58,786 nt of DNA from Nitrosomonas sp. PY1 (GCF_022836435.1 NZ_BQXC01000002.1:1-58786); one strand, 5' to 3'; shown: positions 24,472 to 33,466, counted from the first letter of the stretch. A program made the numbers and translations. The notes: generated by a model from the sequence alone, not told the origin.

Positions 24472-26126
24472 TTTGACCGTCCTTTTCGAGGTGATTTGAT
24501 ACTGCTTCTGAACACTTTCTGCTGCAATGGATTCTCTTCCTTATCTAAACCATTCGCATCGCGACCCTCTAATCCTTGACCCGTTCTGTTATTGATTAAA
24601 TCTAATCGGCGTTGTTCTAATGCTTCATCATCAAATGTAACATCAAGATTTGTATCTACAGCGACTTGAACAACTTTTTCACGGAAATCATCCGACCCAT
24701 TGATAGTCAATTTCTTACCGTACTTAATCTTAGCCTCTTGTAATATTCCTGACATTTTCTCTTTGGCCGCACCAGCCATAATGACCAACCGATTGCCGCC
24801 ATCACGAATGGCGATTGATCCGATATTACAAATAATCGTGCCCGTTCTAGTAATCGTCTCTATAAAATCCTTATTCTTTAGAGAATCGTCATTAGTCTGC
24901 GTACCCGAGACATTATTTGTCTGCGCGCTATAATGTTTTCTGGATCGCAATATATCCAGCGCTTCCTGATTTCCCTGCCGGGATTCCTTCACCAGCCAGC
25001 TCAACCAGTCCATTCTTTTATGGCTTGCTTTTGAGGCTTGATATCCTTCCCTAAAGTCTTTATTAATCGCTCCAATGCTGGTTCTCAATTCACTATAAAC
25101 AGACGCAACCATTATTTTTTGTGACAGCCTACCCGAAGTAACATTTTTGATCAGTAGTCGTTTTAGCTTAGCTTTGGTTTTGACGGCTTCTATGGCTTGA
25201 TTCTTTTTATTACGCAGTTTATTCCATTGGTTTTTTCCAAGTATTGCCGCCTCATTCTGCTCTTTTGTGTATTGCGCATAAAGTTTTGATGTATCAATTT
25301 TGTTACGCAGTGGCCTGGGCTCATATTGCTTTGAATATTGTTTTTTGGTCGTTGTATCATCATCAACCCCGACATAACCACCGAGCCTCTTAACCAAATT
25401 GGCCTTTGATAAGGCTCTGTCAATAGAACTGGCTTTAACGCCAATCCCATTACTGGAAACAAATACAAAACCATTACCGCGCTCACGCAATTCGAGGCCA
25501 TGATCCTTTAACACTTGGTGTAATTCAGTCCAACTTGTCGCAGCTTGAATCTGCGCCAGGCATTCTTGTTGCATCCAACCGATAAGACTCTCCGATCCAG
25601 CCTTGAACTCAATATTGGACGCCCTACCCTGCGCACCGCGTTTGATTGTTTCGTGATTATCCGGTGTTAGTCCATATTTCTGTTCCAATTTTTCACAAAG
25701 TTCACCAATGACTTTATAGTCATAATGGGGGTTATGTATCGTAAGCCTTTCCGGATGTATTTTATTGATCGCAATATGCATATGCAGATGATCAGTGTCA
25801 TGATGCACAACACTGAGTCGTTGGTGTTCACCAAAGCCTAGGCCATCACAGAGTTGGTCCTCTATTTGCTGCAAAGTCGCTTCGGATAATTCATCATCAC
25901 GAAAACTAACCACCAGGTGATAGGTTTTGTCAGAAATCGCGCGTTGATTCATCTGCTGCGTATTAAGCACTTCGGCAACCACACAATCCGGACGATCCGA
26001 GTAACAATTAACTGCGCGGATTAAACCGATGCGCTCAGTCTTATTTTGTGGGTCAACAATATAATTCACCAGTCCGGCAAAGTTGCTTTTCTTAACTGAA
26101 TTGATTGGGATGTGTTTGGCTATCAT
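24468..26126 (-). CDS. traI: TraI, MOBP-type relaxase
   Basis: 552 residues aligning with the N-terminal and central parts of RP4 TraI. The nicking Tyr22 is conserved at exactly that position (SNFAGLVNYIVDPQNKTERI), and the metal-binding motif is HHDTDHLHMHIAINKIHP. It cuts oriT at nic, stays covalently attached to the 5' end and pilots the strand into the recipient. It is shorter than RP4 TraI (about 730), lacking part of the C-terminal region; an overlapping traH gene was not sought. The target site is at 26671-26678. Confidence 0.96.
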   Translation of the reverse strand: MIAKHIPINSVKKSNFAGLVNYIVDPQNKTERIGLIRAVNCYSDRPDCVVAEVLNTQQMNQRAISDKTYHLVVSFRDDELSEATLQQIEDQLCDGLGFGEHQRLSVVHHDTDHLHMHIAINKIHPERLTIHNPHYDYKVIGELCEKLEQKYGLTPDNHETIKRGAQGRASNIEFKAGSESLIGWMQQECLAQIQAATSWTELHQVLKDHGLELRERGNGFVFVSSNGIGVKASSIDRALSKANLVKRLGGYVGVDDDTTTKKQYSKQYEPRPLRNKIDTSKLYAQYTKEQNEAAILGKNQWNKLRNKKNQAIEAVKTKAKLKRLLIKNVTSGRLSQKIMVASVYSELRTSIGAINKDFREGYQASKASHKRMDWLSWLVKESRQGNQEALDILRSRKHYSAQTNNVSGTQTNDDSLKNKDFIETITRTGTIICNIGSIAIRDGGNRLVIMAGAAKEKMSGILQEAKIKYGKKLTINGSDDFREKVVQVAVDTNLDVTFDDEALEQRRLDLINNRTGQGLEGRDANGLDKEENPLQQKVFRSSIKSPRKGRSK

Positions 26127-26157
26127 GATTATTTTTTAATCGAATTCTCTTGGATTT

Positions 26158-26526
26158 CTATTTTTTTGAGTTGATGATTTTCATCATGATGGCCGTCATT
26201 TGTGTACGGGTTTCTTCAATGTCTTTTAACAGACCATTAATTGTTTTCTTGTCAAAATGGGCTGCACGCCGATCATCGCTTAACCATAATTTTAAAAGCC
26301 CCCCTAGCCTGCCTAGATCACCGTTTATTTTTGCCAGTTCGTTTACTTTTTGGTTATCGATGATGCTGGTGGGCTCATAACCTAAGCCTAGTTTTTTTAA
26401 ATATTCTGAAATACTCAGGCCGCATTTTTCGGCTTGCTCCCTGATGATTTTTCCTTCTTCCGGTTCCACTGGAACCCTGAGATGGAGTTTGTATTTTCTT
26501 TTATTCTTTGGGTTTGTCTCACTCAT
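26158..26526 (-). CDS. traJ: TraJ, oriT-recognition protein
   Basis: 122 residues from the ATG at 26524-26526 (MSETNPKNKRKYKLHLRVPV), the same size as RP4 TraJ and sharing its block INGDLGRLGGLLKLWLSDD. It is a ribbon-helix-helix-type DNA-binding protein that binds next to nic and recruits TraI. The frame is open upstream to an ATG at 26646, which would add 40 residues and run up to the oriT palindromes; the shorter start was chosen by family length. No strong SD is visible for either. Confidence 0.92.
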   Translation of the reverse strand: MSETNPKNKRKYKLHLRVPVEPEEGKIIREQAEKCGLSISEYLKKLGLGYEPTSIIDNQKVNELAKINGDLGRLGGLLKLWLSDDRRAAHFDKKTINGLLKDIEETRTQMTAIMMKIINSKK

Positions 26527-26962
26527 TGCTTTGGTTGATTCTTCGTTTTCTTGATTGCTTTTGCCTCGGCTTTTACCCTTGCCTCGCAGAGCAGGATTAT
26601 CGTTGAGCACACCGTGCGAATAAGAGCTTGTGATGTTGGATGACAAGTTTACTTGTTAGCTAACATCACATATCCTGCCCTGTATTCTATCTCTATATAC
26701 TAAATTATGCATTATTATTTAAGTTTGTAGTTATCTAATTCGAGCTGACATTTCTTGATTTAATATTTGTTTAATTCTTATATACCTGTTATACAGTGGA
26801 TATCTACTGCATTATTGGCTAATAATTGGATAGATTATTGAATAATTGGTTGTATGATTTGCTCATGAAACAATTGAATTCTCAAATCATGCAAACCAAA
26901 AAGTTTTTGAATGGAATTATGAATACGACATTGTCGTTTTAGTACGGCGGCTATTAGCGGAT
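26527..26962. other. oriT: origin of transfer (oriT) with RP4-like nick site
   Basis: The intergenic region between divergent traJ and traK, exactly where RP4 has oriT. ATCACATATCCTGCCC (about 26665-26680) resembles the RP4 nick region TCACCTATCCTGCCC; the expected cut is TATCCTG/C between 26677 and 26678 on the plus strand. On its left are two palindromes, ACAAGT-TT-ACTTGT (26643-26656) and GTTAGCTAAC (26655-26664), the likely TraJ site. On its right (about 26810-26850) is an AT-rich stretch with AATAATTGG repeated 20 bases apart, a candidate TraK-binding bend. Confidence 0.9.
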
Positions 26963-27388
26963 ATGGAAAAAAAGTTATCTCAACGGATGGCCGAGAATGC
27001 AGTCAAGAAAAACAAAAGCAATGCAAGATTCAATCTTGCAATGTTTCTCCTTCTGCGCGACGAAATAAATGAAGCCATCGATGATGGATGGTCAGTTAAA
27101 TATATTTGGGAAGTATTATACGAAGAAGGAAAAATTACATTTAGCTATCAAACTTTCTTGAATTTAGTAAATAAATATAAAACTAATTCATCCCTACAAT
27201 CAAAAACTATTATCGCTAAAAAAGAATCCGCGCCATTGCCTGATTCTGAATCGACGGCGCAACTCCAGCCTGAATCAGAATCGACACAAGATCGGATAAA
27301 AATAACTGACTCACCAAAATCCCCGGATTATGGAAACCCGAAAGGTTTCGAGTGGAGTACTGATTATGATCCTAAGGATTTTATTTAA
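26963..27388 (+). CDS. traK: TraK, oriT-binding protein
   Basis: 141 residues. The block NARFNLAMFLLLRDEINEAI then SVKYIWEVLYEEGKITFSYQ matches RP4 TraK, which wraps oriT DNA downstream of nic and aids relaxosome assembly. The C-terminal half (QPESESTQDRIKITDSPKSP) is Ser/Pro/Asp-rich, probably disordered and not shared in detail. First gene of traK-L-M, transcribed away from oriT. Confidence 0.88.
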   Translation: MEKKLSQRMAENAVKKNKSNARFNLAMFLLLRDEINEAIDDGWSVKYIWEVLYEEGKITFSYQTFLNLVNKYKTNSSLQSKTIIAKKESAPLPDSESTAQLQPESESTQDRIKITDSPKSPDYGNPKGFEWSTDYDPKDFI

Positions 27389-27495
27389 TAGCTGCCAAGA
27401 TCATTGCGCTCATTCCCGTATTAAGAATCAAGATTCACAACGTGATGTAGCAAGCTTCAATTTAAACGCAACAATTTTATGAAGGAATTATTCTA

Positions 27496-28227
27496 ATGGC
27501 TAAAGTACACATGATCTTGCAAGGTAAGGGAGGGGTTGGTAAATCTTTCATCGCATCCATACTGGCACAGCATTATTACGCCAAGAAGAAAAATGTTCTT
27601 TGCATTGATACTGACCCGGTGAATGCTACTTTTCATGGATTTAAGAAATTAAATGTTCAGCGATTGGATTTAATGGAAGGTGACGAAATTGATCCACGTA
27701 AATTTGATGATTTGATTGAATCCATCTCCAAAAGTAAAACCGATGTGGTGATTGATAATGGCGCCAGTACCTTTGTGGCTTTGGCACATTACTTAATCAG
27801 CAATCAGATACCTGCCCTGCTTAAAAACAGTGGTATTGAGCTGATCGTCCATACCGTTATTACCGGTGGTCAGGCACTGACAGATACCTTAAATGGATTT
27901 AAGAAGATGGTAAAACAGTTTCCTGATGATGTTTCATTTGTTGTCTGGCTTAATCCTTTTTGGGGAAAGATTGAGCTCGAAGGCAAAAGCTTTGAATCTT
28001 TGAGTGTTTATCTGGATAACAAAAACCGCGTATCAGCCATTATCAAAATACCAGAATACAAGCCGGAAACTTTTGGTCGTGATTTAAGTGAAATGCTCCA
28101 AGCGAAGTTGACCTTTGCCGATGCGATCAAAAAACCGGAATTAACCATCATGAATCGCCAACGGCTAACAATAATACAAAGCGATCTGTTTGAGCAATTA
28201 GAAGGTGCACAAGCCGTATTGGCATGA
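27496..28227 (+). CDS. traL: TraL, ParA/MinD-like ATPase of the transfer region
   Basis: 243 residues with a deviant Walker A (LQGKGGVGKSFIASILAQHY) and a second conserved Asp in CIDTDPVNATFHGF. RP4 TraL has the same fold and position between traK and traM. Its role in transfer is accessory and not well defined. The start ATG has AAGGA upstream, and the 3' end overlaps traM by 4 bases. Confidence 0.9.
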   Translation: MAKVHMILQGKGGVGKSFIASILAQHYYAKKKNVLCIDTDPVNATFHGFKKLNVQRLDLMEGDEIDPRKFDDLIESISKSKTDVVIDNGASTFVALAHYLISNQIPALLKNSGIELIVHTVITGGQALTDTLNGFKKMVKQFPDDVSFVVWLNPFWGKIELEGKSFESLSVYLDNKNRVSAIIKIPEYKPETFGRDLSEMLQAKLTFADAIKKPELTIMNRQRLTIIQSDLFEQLEGAQAVLA

Positions 28228-28673
28228 GTACGACCGATGAAAAGATTGATAAAGTAATTCAGCAAATCGCATCCGTTCATGGTGTTGCCGTATCCAAAGA
28301 TGATCCCATCATGATACTGCATACCATGAATGAGCGCCTCATTTCGGATAGCAAGGCTGCTCAGCAGGAATTGTTGGATAATTTTAGAAGTCAGCTTGAA
28401 GTGACTGTTTCTGAATTGTCCATGGCAGCTAAAAATCATTCGGATCGAGTTCTTAATTCAACCATACAAACCAGCAAAACAGAAATCTCACGCGTAATGG
28501 AAGAACAATCCAATATTATTATTGAGCGTTGGAAAGCTGATTTGCATGCTGAATTTAATGAAGCCTGCAAAACAATGACAACTTCAAGACAAACCGCAAT
28601 ATTGAATATTATCGCTTCATTTATTACTTTAATTGCTGCCGGAATTGTTTTGACTATCTATTTGAAAATGTAA
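28224..28673 (+). CDS. traM: TraM, transfer accessory membrane protein
   Basis: 149 residues: a mostly helical, coiled-coil-like body (about residues 1-120) and a single C-terminal membrane helix (AILNIIASFITLIAAGIVLT). Position after traL and general architecture match RP4 TraM. The name rests mainly on synteny and helix layout. Last gene of traK-L-M; TA module 3 follows 170 bases later. Confidence 0.82.
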   Translation: MSTTDEKIDKVIQQIASVHGVAVSKDDPIMILHTMNERLISDSKAAQQELLDNFRSQLEVTVSELSMAAKNHSDRVLNSTIQTSKTEISRVMEEQSNIIIERWKADLHAEFNEACKTMTTSRQTAILNIIASFITLIAAGIVLTIYLKM

Positions 28674-28842
28674 AATAGGGGTCTTTAAATCAATATTTAA
28701 AAGTCAATGCCTTAATATGATGCGCTTCCTCCAACCAACTACTCGAAAGCAAGCTTTCTAAATTTTCCCCGTTAAGCTTGTCAAGCTAGATAGCATTCTA
28801 TAAACTGATTATAATCCGTAAATAATTTGTTGAGGCCTTATC

Positions 28843-29136
28843 ATGTTTAGAATGAATGCTATAAACCCCGTTTCAGATTTTAGCCGCAAACCTGCGGAGC
28901 ATATCAAACGCTTAAAAGAAACTGGAAAACCTGAAATACTGACTGTGAACGGCAAAGCGGAGTTAGTCATTCAAGATGCAAGAGCCTACGAAGAAATGAT
29001 AGATTTATTAGAAACGCTAGAGAAAACAGCACAAGCAGCCAAATCTCATGATGAAGGTAAAAGTATTCCTGCTAATGAGTTTTTTAAAGAATTTGAGAAA
29101 AAACATGGCTTAAAGCGTGACACAGTACAAGATTGA
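28843..29136 (+). CDS. Phd/YefM-type antitoxin (TA module 3)
   Basis: 97 residues with the Phd/YefM N-terminal fold (NPVSDFSRKPAEHIKRLKET, then GKPEILTVNGKAELVIQD). These antitoxins bind their promoter with the N-terminus and wrap the toxin with the disordered C-terminus. The gene overlaps the downstream RelE/ParE toxin by 20 bases. Confidence 0.92.
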   Translation: MFRMNAINPVSDFSRKPAEHIKRLKETGKPEILTVNGKAELVIQDARAYEEMIDLLETLEKTAQAAKSHDEGKSIPANEFFKEFEKKHGLKRDTVQD

Positions 29137-29416
29137 CATTGCACCAGAAGCCGCAAAAGAAATAGAAGACATTTATCTCTATATTGCCAAGGATTCCCAG
29201 AACAATGCAACAAGTTGGTATTTTGCTATCTATGACAAAATACAGACCCTAAAAGATTTTCCTGCGCGCTGCCCTATGGCTTTTGAAGATCGTTACTATG
29301 AATATGAAATTAGACACTTAATAATAGGTAATTATCGCGTGTTATACCGTATACAGGATAGAACCGTTCAGATCCTCCACGTAAAACATGGGGCACAGCA
29401 ACGAAATCCATTTTAA
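29117..29416 (+). CDS. RelE/ParE-type toxin (TA module 3)
   Basis: 99 residues: YKIDIAPEAAKEIEDIYLYI, EIRHLIIGNYRVLYRIQDRT and VQILHVKHGAQQRNPF are the usual RelE/ParE blocks, with the HVKHGAQ tail typical of ParE-like members. The cellular target (gyrase or ribosome-bound mRNA) cannot be decided here. A long perfect hairpin begins at its stop codon. Confidence 0.9.
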   Translation: MTQYKIDIAPEAAKEIEDIYLYIAKDSQNNATSWYFAIYDKIQTLKDFPARCPMAFEDRYYEYEIRHLIIGNYRVLYRIQDRTVQILHVKHGAQQRNPF

Positions 29417-29458
29417 ACTTGCAATTCCCCGTGGTCTTGCCACGGGGAATTGCAAGTT
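29416..29458. terminator. 19-bp perfect hairpin abutting the toxin stop codon
   Basis: AACTTGCAATTCCCCGTGG and CCACGGGGAATTGCAAGTT pair without mismatch around a TCTTG loop. There is no T-run, so it may protect the mRNA 3' end or be a copy of the plasmid's hairpin repeat family; related half-copies lie at 32960-32994 and 34571-34596. Confidence 0.75.
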
Positions 29459-29554
29459 GAATGTGGCCCAGACATCAAGCGACGGCCAGAAATATAACGA
29501 ATAAGGCTAGATCGTATCGGAGCTAATACAAATTATTCAACAACACCAATTAAT

Positions 29555-29809
29555 TTACAGTTCTTTTTTATGAGTTTCATAAAAGCTTCTCAAAACAGTA
29601 TTCATCCTGGTTTGGTAGCCTCTACCCTGATTTTTAAACCATTCGACCATATCCGCATCAAAGCGTACTGTTAAGCGCTCTTTCTTCTCCGGGTGAACAA
29701 GTACAGCATTTTTCCAGAAGGTCTCATCAAGTTCAGGAATGTCACTGCAATCTATATCTTCATCCTTAATAGCTTTAATTTCCTTAAGACGTTTTTTTGA
29801 TATGCTCAT
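29555..29809 (-). CDS. brnA: BrnA antitoxin (TA module 4)
   Basis: 84 residues. The N-terminal SISKKRLKEIKAIKDEDIDC, SDIPELDETFWKNAVLV and the ribbon-helix-helix segment ERLTVRFDADMVEWFKNQGR are the BrnA pattern. It binds BrnT and represses the shared promoter. Overlaps brnT by 26 bases, downstream of it, as in known BrnTA operons. Confidence 0.92.
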   Translation of the reverse strand: MSISKKRLKEIKAIKDEDIDCSDIPELDETFWKNAVLVHPEKKERLTVRFDADMVEWFKNQGRGYQTRMNTVLRSFYETHKKEL

Positions 29810-30068
29810 TGTACAACCTCCTTTCTTTCTTCTTGGCTGGCCTCGCTGAAATAATGCGCGTTATACCATTTCTATCTGTGTGAACAACAACAATGATGAT
29901 TTCCCCATCAAGCGAACCAATGCTTATTATTCGCGTCTCGTTGTAATCTTTACGCTTATCAATCCATGTAAAAACATCGTTCTCGAAAATTTGGCAAGCT
30001 TCATTAAAGCTAATACCGTGCTTCTTTAGATTTGTTATGTCTTTATCAGGGCTCCATTCATAGCGCAT
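29784..30068 (-). CDS. brnT: BrnT toxin (TA module 4)
   Basis: 94 residues with the BrnT signature YEWSPDKDITNLKKHGISFN, EACQIFENDVFTWIDKRKDY, ETRIISIGSLDGEIIIVV and RIISARPAKKKERRLYNEH. It is a RelE-fold ribonuclease that inhibits translation. The gene begins just after a strong promoter with an embedded palindrome. Confidence 0.93.
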   Translation of the reverse strand: MRYEWSPDKDITNLKKHGISFNEACQIFENDVFTWIDKRKDYNETRIISIGSLDGEIIIVVVHTDRNGITRIISARPAKKKERRLYNEHIKKTS

Positions 30069-30073
30069 TTTCT

Positions 30074-30103
30074 ATATGTACAATATGTATGTACATATGT
30101 CAA
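30074..30103 (-). promoter_or_regulatory. BrnTA promoter with embedded operator
   Basis: Minus strand TTGACA (30098-30103) and TACATA (30075-30080) are 17 bases apart. The perfect dyad ATATGTAC (30074-30081) and GTACATAT (30091-30098) spans both boxes, the layout expected for repression by the BrnTA complex. Confidence 0.7.
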
Positions 30104-30192
30104 GAATTATATATTTTGTGAGAAATCCTCAGAACAAATACCGAAACACCCTTTTGGTTATTCTCTAAACGATCGTTTTGGGAACAGAAAAT

Positions 30193-30410
30193 ATGTTGAT
30201 CGGATATGCGCGGGTTTCCACTCTGGATCAAAATCCACAATTACAGATTGAGGCACTAAATGAAGCAGGATGTAAAAAGATATTTACCGAAAAAATATCA
30301 GGGCAAGTACAAAACGTTTGCAGTTAGAAGATGCTCTTAAATATATGCGTGAAGGTGATACGCTGGTAATCTGGAAACTCTCACGCCTGGCACGGTCGTT
30401 GTCAAGCTAG
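30193..30410 (+). pseudogene. serine resolvase/invertase, N-terminal part
   Basis: [20 protein letters not shown] is a serine recombinase N-terminus with the catalytic Ser. A frameshift follows near 30305, after which [20 protein letters not shown] then KLSRLARSL continues in another frame. The gene stops at 30408 where an IS3-family fragment begins; the C-terminal helix-turn-helix lies beyond it at 31301. Just upstream is the palindrome AAACGATCGTTT (30167-30178), a likely recombination half-site or operator. Confidence 0.8.
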
Positions 30411-30431
30411 TTGTCGCCTGAACGTATGAAT

Positions 30432-31300
30432 TTATGCTGTCTTTTTGAGTTCTGAATTAACCTCCTTTTGATCGGTTTTTTTGGGAACGCGTTGATCCGG
30501 GTTTAAATGAACGACACGAACTGGCTGCCAGTTCCGAGTAACGCCGCTCCAGCGTTCCGGATGCCTCTTCTTCGCTTCTTCATACACATTGGCACGCTTC
30601 TGCAGCAACTCGGTATCCAGGTTGGCATGGCGTTCTGCCGGGGTTACAAAGCGGATGGCACTGTGACGATGTTCATGGTTGTACCATTGGATAAACATGC
30701 CTACCCACCGCCTGGCGGCAAGGAGGCTTTCAAACGCTTGGCTAGGATAAGCTGGCCGGTATTTCATCGTCTTGAATAGCGACTCTAAATATGGATTATC
30801 GTTACTGACCGCCGGGCGGCTGAATGATGGTGTCACACCCAATGCTTGCAGGGTAGCCAACAACGTTGCGCCTTTCATCGGGCTGCCGTTGTCCGAATGC
30901 AGTACCACCTGGTCCGGCGCGATTTTTTCTCGCATGCAAATATCGCGCATGACGTCGCTGGCCAGTTCACTGCTTTCTGTATCATAAACTTGCCAGCCAA
31001 TGATTTTGCGGCTAAAAATATCGATGAACAAATACAGGTAAAATAGACTCCCAATACCAGTGTGGGCAGGTAAGTAATATCCCAACTGACCAACTGATTG
31101 GGTGCCGTTGCCGATAGCGCACGCGGCTTGTGACGCTGTTTTACTGGTCGTTCCGCTCTGCGCTGCTTGAGCTGATTTTCCGCTCTCAGTACGCGATAGA
31201 AAGTTGATTCGGAAGCAATGTATTGTCCGCAGTCGGCTAGCCTGGGAACAATCTGACTGGGCGGAAGCTGACCAAATTCGTCTGAATGAAGGATGATAAA
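30432..31300 (-). pseudogene. IS3-family transposase OrfB fragment, frameshifted
   Basis: Two overlapping frames make up most of an IS3-type DDE transposase: PPSQIVPRLADCGQYIASES, then SWDITYLPTLV with the first Asp, a frameshift near 31080, then HSDNGSPMKGATLLATLQAL with the second Asp and NPYLESLFKTMKYRPAYPSQ with the Glu. No orfA and no clear terminal repeats were found, so this is a fragment, not a whole IS. It separates the two halves of the resolvase gene. Confidence 0.85.
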
Positions 31301-31430
31301 ATGCGCACAGTACAAGCCATGCTCAAAGATACTGAAAATTACCCTTTTATCTCCGACATCATTAAAACCCTTGGTATCGGCAGAACAACCTTCTATTGTC
31401 ACTTCCCGCCAAAATGGTTCTGGACAGTTT
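31301..31430 (+). pseudogene. serine resolvase, C-terminal helix-turn-helix part
   Basis: VQAMLKDTENYPFISDIIKT then LGIGRTTFYCHFPP is the C-terminal DNA-binding domain of Tn3-type resolvases. It is in the same orientation as the N-terminal half at 30193 and must be the other piece of that gene, now 890 bases away. The end (PPKWFWTV and stop) departs from the family, so it is damaged there too. Confidence 0.75.
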
Positions 31431-31544
31431 AGAACATGACATTATGTGCTTGGCGCATAACGAGGAAATCTTAACATCATGTTGCCTTACCGATATGTAA
31501 GGAATATAATGAAAGCTATCTCTTAGTGAAAGAAAAAATTAATT

Positions 31545-31784
31545 ATGTCGACAGCGAAAATTACCAGCAAAGGCCAGATTACTATTCCAATTGAGATCCG
31601 CACTTTATTAGATCTCCAGAATGGAGACAAAGTTAATTTTATTGTAGGTGATTGTGGACAAGTCAATTTTATTCCTGTGACCAAAAATGTTACCACTTTA
31701 AAAGGTATTATCCCAAAACCAGAAAAAGCAGTAAGTATCGAGGATATGAAGAACACGATTAGAGCCAAAGGCAGCCAGTCTTGA
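31545..31784 (+). CDS. AbrB/MazE-fold antitoxin (VapB-like, TA module 5)
   Basis: 79 residues with a swapped-hairpin AbrB fold at the N-terminus (AKITSKGQITIPIEIRTLLD, then LQNGDKVNFIV). The C-terminal tail would block the PIN toxin. It overlaps the toxin start by 4 bases. A second AbrB-PIN pair is at 56342-56976. Confidence 0.9.
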   Translation: MSTAKITSKGQITIPIEIRTLLDLQNGDKVNFIVGDCGQVNFIPVTKNVTTLKGIIPKPEKAVSIEDMKNTIRAKGSQS

Positions 31785-32179
31785 AAGGTTTAGATACAAA
31801 TGTGTTGGTACGCTATTTGGCGCAGGATGATCCCATACAATCGGCTCAAGCCACTCGATATATTGAAACACATTGTACGAATGACAACCCATGCTTTATA
31901 AGCCAGATAGTTTTATGTGAATTGGCGTGGGTATTGGAAAGTAATTATAATCAGAGCCGTGATGACATTGCATCGATGGTCGAAAACATATTACAAGTCA
32001 GCCAATTGGAAGTAATGGAGTCAGAAGTAGTTTGGCGAGCACTCAATGATTATCAAAACTCGAATGTGGACTTTCCCGATCATCTATTGGCAAGGATCAA
32101 TGAAGCGAGGGGTTGCACAGAAACAATGACGTTTGATAAAAAAGCGTCCAAACAACCTGGCTTTCAACTGTTAAGGTGA
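31781..32179 (+). CDS. PIN-domain toxin (VapC-like, TA module 5)
   Basis: 132 residues. The PIN domain acidic residues are visible in MKGLDTNVLVRYLAQDDPIQ, in the CELAWVL block and in VDFPDHLLARINEARGCTET, with the last Asp in TMTFDKKA. PIN toxins are Mg-dependent RNases, many of which cleave tRNA or rRNA. The ending KQPGFQLLR is typical. Confidence 0.91.
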   Translation: MKGLDTNVLVRYLAQDDPIQSAQATRYIETHCTNDNPCFISQIVLCELAWVLESNYNQSRDDIASMVENILQVSQLEVMESEVVWRALNDYQNSNVDFPDHLLARINEARGCTETMTFDKKASKQPGFQLLR

Positions 32180-32684
32180 ATCCACCTAGTAGCTTTGTAA
32201 TAAATACCTGCACTAACGTTCTATAACTCATATGATCCGGTGAGACACCCTGCTCTATGAGTGCATTGATTGAGGATCAAGAACTTGAGAACCATCCGAT
32301 TTTTAGACCCTTGCATAACCAATTAATATAGTTTTACTTGTTTCATAAACGACCGTTTCTGTAACACTTATTTTTAACAGTTTAAAGTAGATTAAACAGT
32401 AACATACTAAGTTAATCATACAAAGTATCCTATACGTGATTAATTTCATATGAAACTTTATATCATTGTGTTATTCAGCACCTCACTAGGCACTATTGTT
32501 AGAAATTACCCAGGCTGACTTATTCAAAGTACTAAGCTTCTAAATTTAACTGACTCTTCTTAGCAGAAGATACCATTTTACACATCGCGACGCGGAGTAT
32601 GATAAGTAGAGTTTCTCAGGTGAATGGGTGATACATAATCATGATCATGAAATTCAAACAAGAGCATAAATAGTTTGACTCGCT

Positions 32685-32740
32685 TCAATAAAGCACCCCA
32701 CCGCAAGTAGCGAGGAATTAAACCCGAAAGAGAAATTAAA
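32685..32740. repeat. inverted copy of the parA-RHH spacer
   Basis: About 55 bases starting TCAATAAAGCACCCCACCGC match the reverse complement of 33781-33834 with two substitutions and a one-base gap. The second copy overlaps the parA stop codon and fills the gap between parA and the RHH gene. Arms are about 1.05 kb apart. Confidence 0.9.
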
Positions 32741-32959
32741 CAGATAGACAACGATCCTGCACACGGTAATTCTAATGTTAATGAACTGGAGGTATCGTCA
32801 CTACTGATAGAAAGTTATAAGTAAGAACACCTTTCTATAGGATCATTAATGCAACTTGTGTTCAAGTGTTCATTATATATAGTGTGCACACATTTTATAT
32901 ATATAAAATTTTTTTATGATTAGAGGATAACAAATTTGCTCTACGCGCGCTGCACCTAT

Positions 32960-32994
32960 CCCCGCGGCAAGACCTCTGGGAATTGCAAGTTAAA
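32960..32994. repeat. partial copy of the plasmid hairpin repeat
   Basis: CCCCGCGGCAAGACCTCTGG then GAATTGCAAGTTAAA resembles one arm, loop and second arm of the hairpin at 29416-29458, read in the opposite loop direction; its left arm has decayed. Confidence 0.65.
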
Positions 32995-33186
32995 CGAAAG
33001 GAAATTTTTTATGTTTGTCTGCTAATAAACCCGTTGATTCAGCTTGACTCAAAATCAAAAAAATTAATAAATCAGAAACGACTCATCCATTAAGGCACAG
33101 TAACCATAGCAATGATGCTTCCGTAATCGAACTAGTCGTCTCAGCCATACGCTAATTATCGAAAAATTTAATACTATTAATTGAAT

Positions 33187-33268
33187 GTGTTCATATGTTC
33201 GTTCGTTCATGTGATAATTCGTGCAATAGTTCATGTGTGCACACTATATATTATGAACATATGAACAC
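33187..33268. promoter_or_regulatory. candidate partition site (parS-like inverted repeat)
   Basis: GTGTTCATATGTTC (33187-33200) and GAACATATGAACAC (33255-33268) are perfect 14-base inverted arms. The 54 bases between them contain GTGTGCACAC (33235-33244) and several GTTCAT half-sites. RHH centromere-binding proteins usually bind arrays of short sites near their own genes. Confidence 0.55.
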
Positions 33269-33421
33269 ACCAACTGTTTATATTAAGGAAAAATAGGAAG
33301 TTTTTATAATAAAAATATTTAAATGCTATAGGGTCTAAACAGCGCTTAAATTCGTAAAGTGCGGTACTAAATAAATAAAAATGTATATCGTGTTCATATT
33401 ATAACGTGTGCACACTTCAAC

Positions 33422-33466
33422 ACATGAATACATGAATACATGAATACATGAATACATGAATACATG
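33422..33466. repeat. 8-bp tandem repeat ACATGAAT, five copies
   Basis: Five exact ACATGAAT units followed by ACATG, ending 10 bases past the 3' end of the RHH gene. The short direct repeats could be centromere sites for the RHH protein or a simple slippage repeat. Confidence 0.85.

Noticed and set aside
32750..32825. Short frame ending NVNELEVSSLLIESYK
   Set aside because: No start codon with ribosome site, an in-frame stop directly upstream and no family; considered non-coding.
33422..33466. Possible CRISPR array
   Set aside because: Unit of 8 bases without spacers; no cas genes anywhere in the window.
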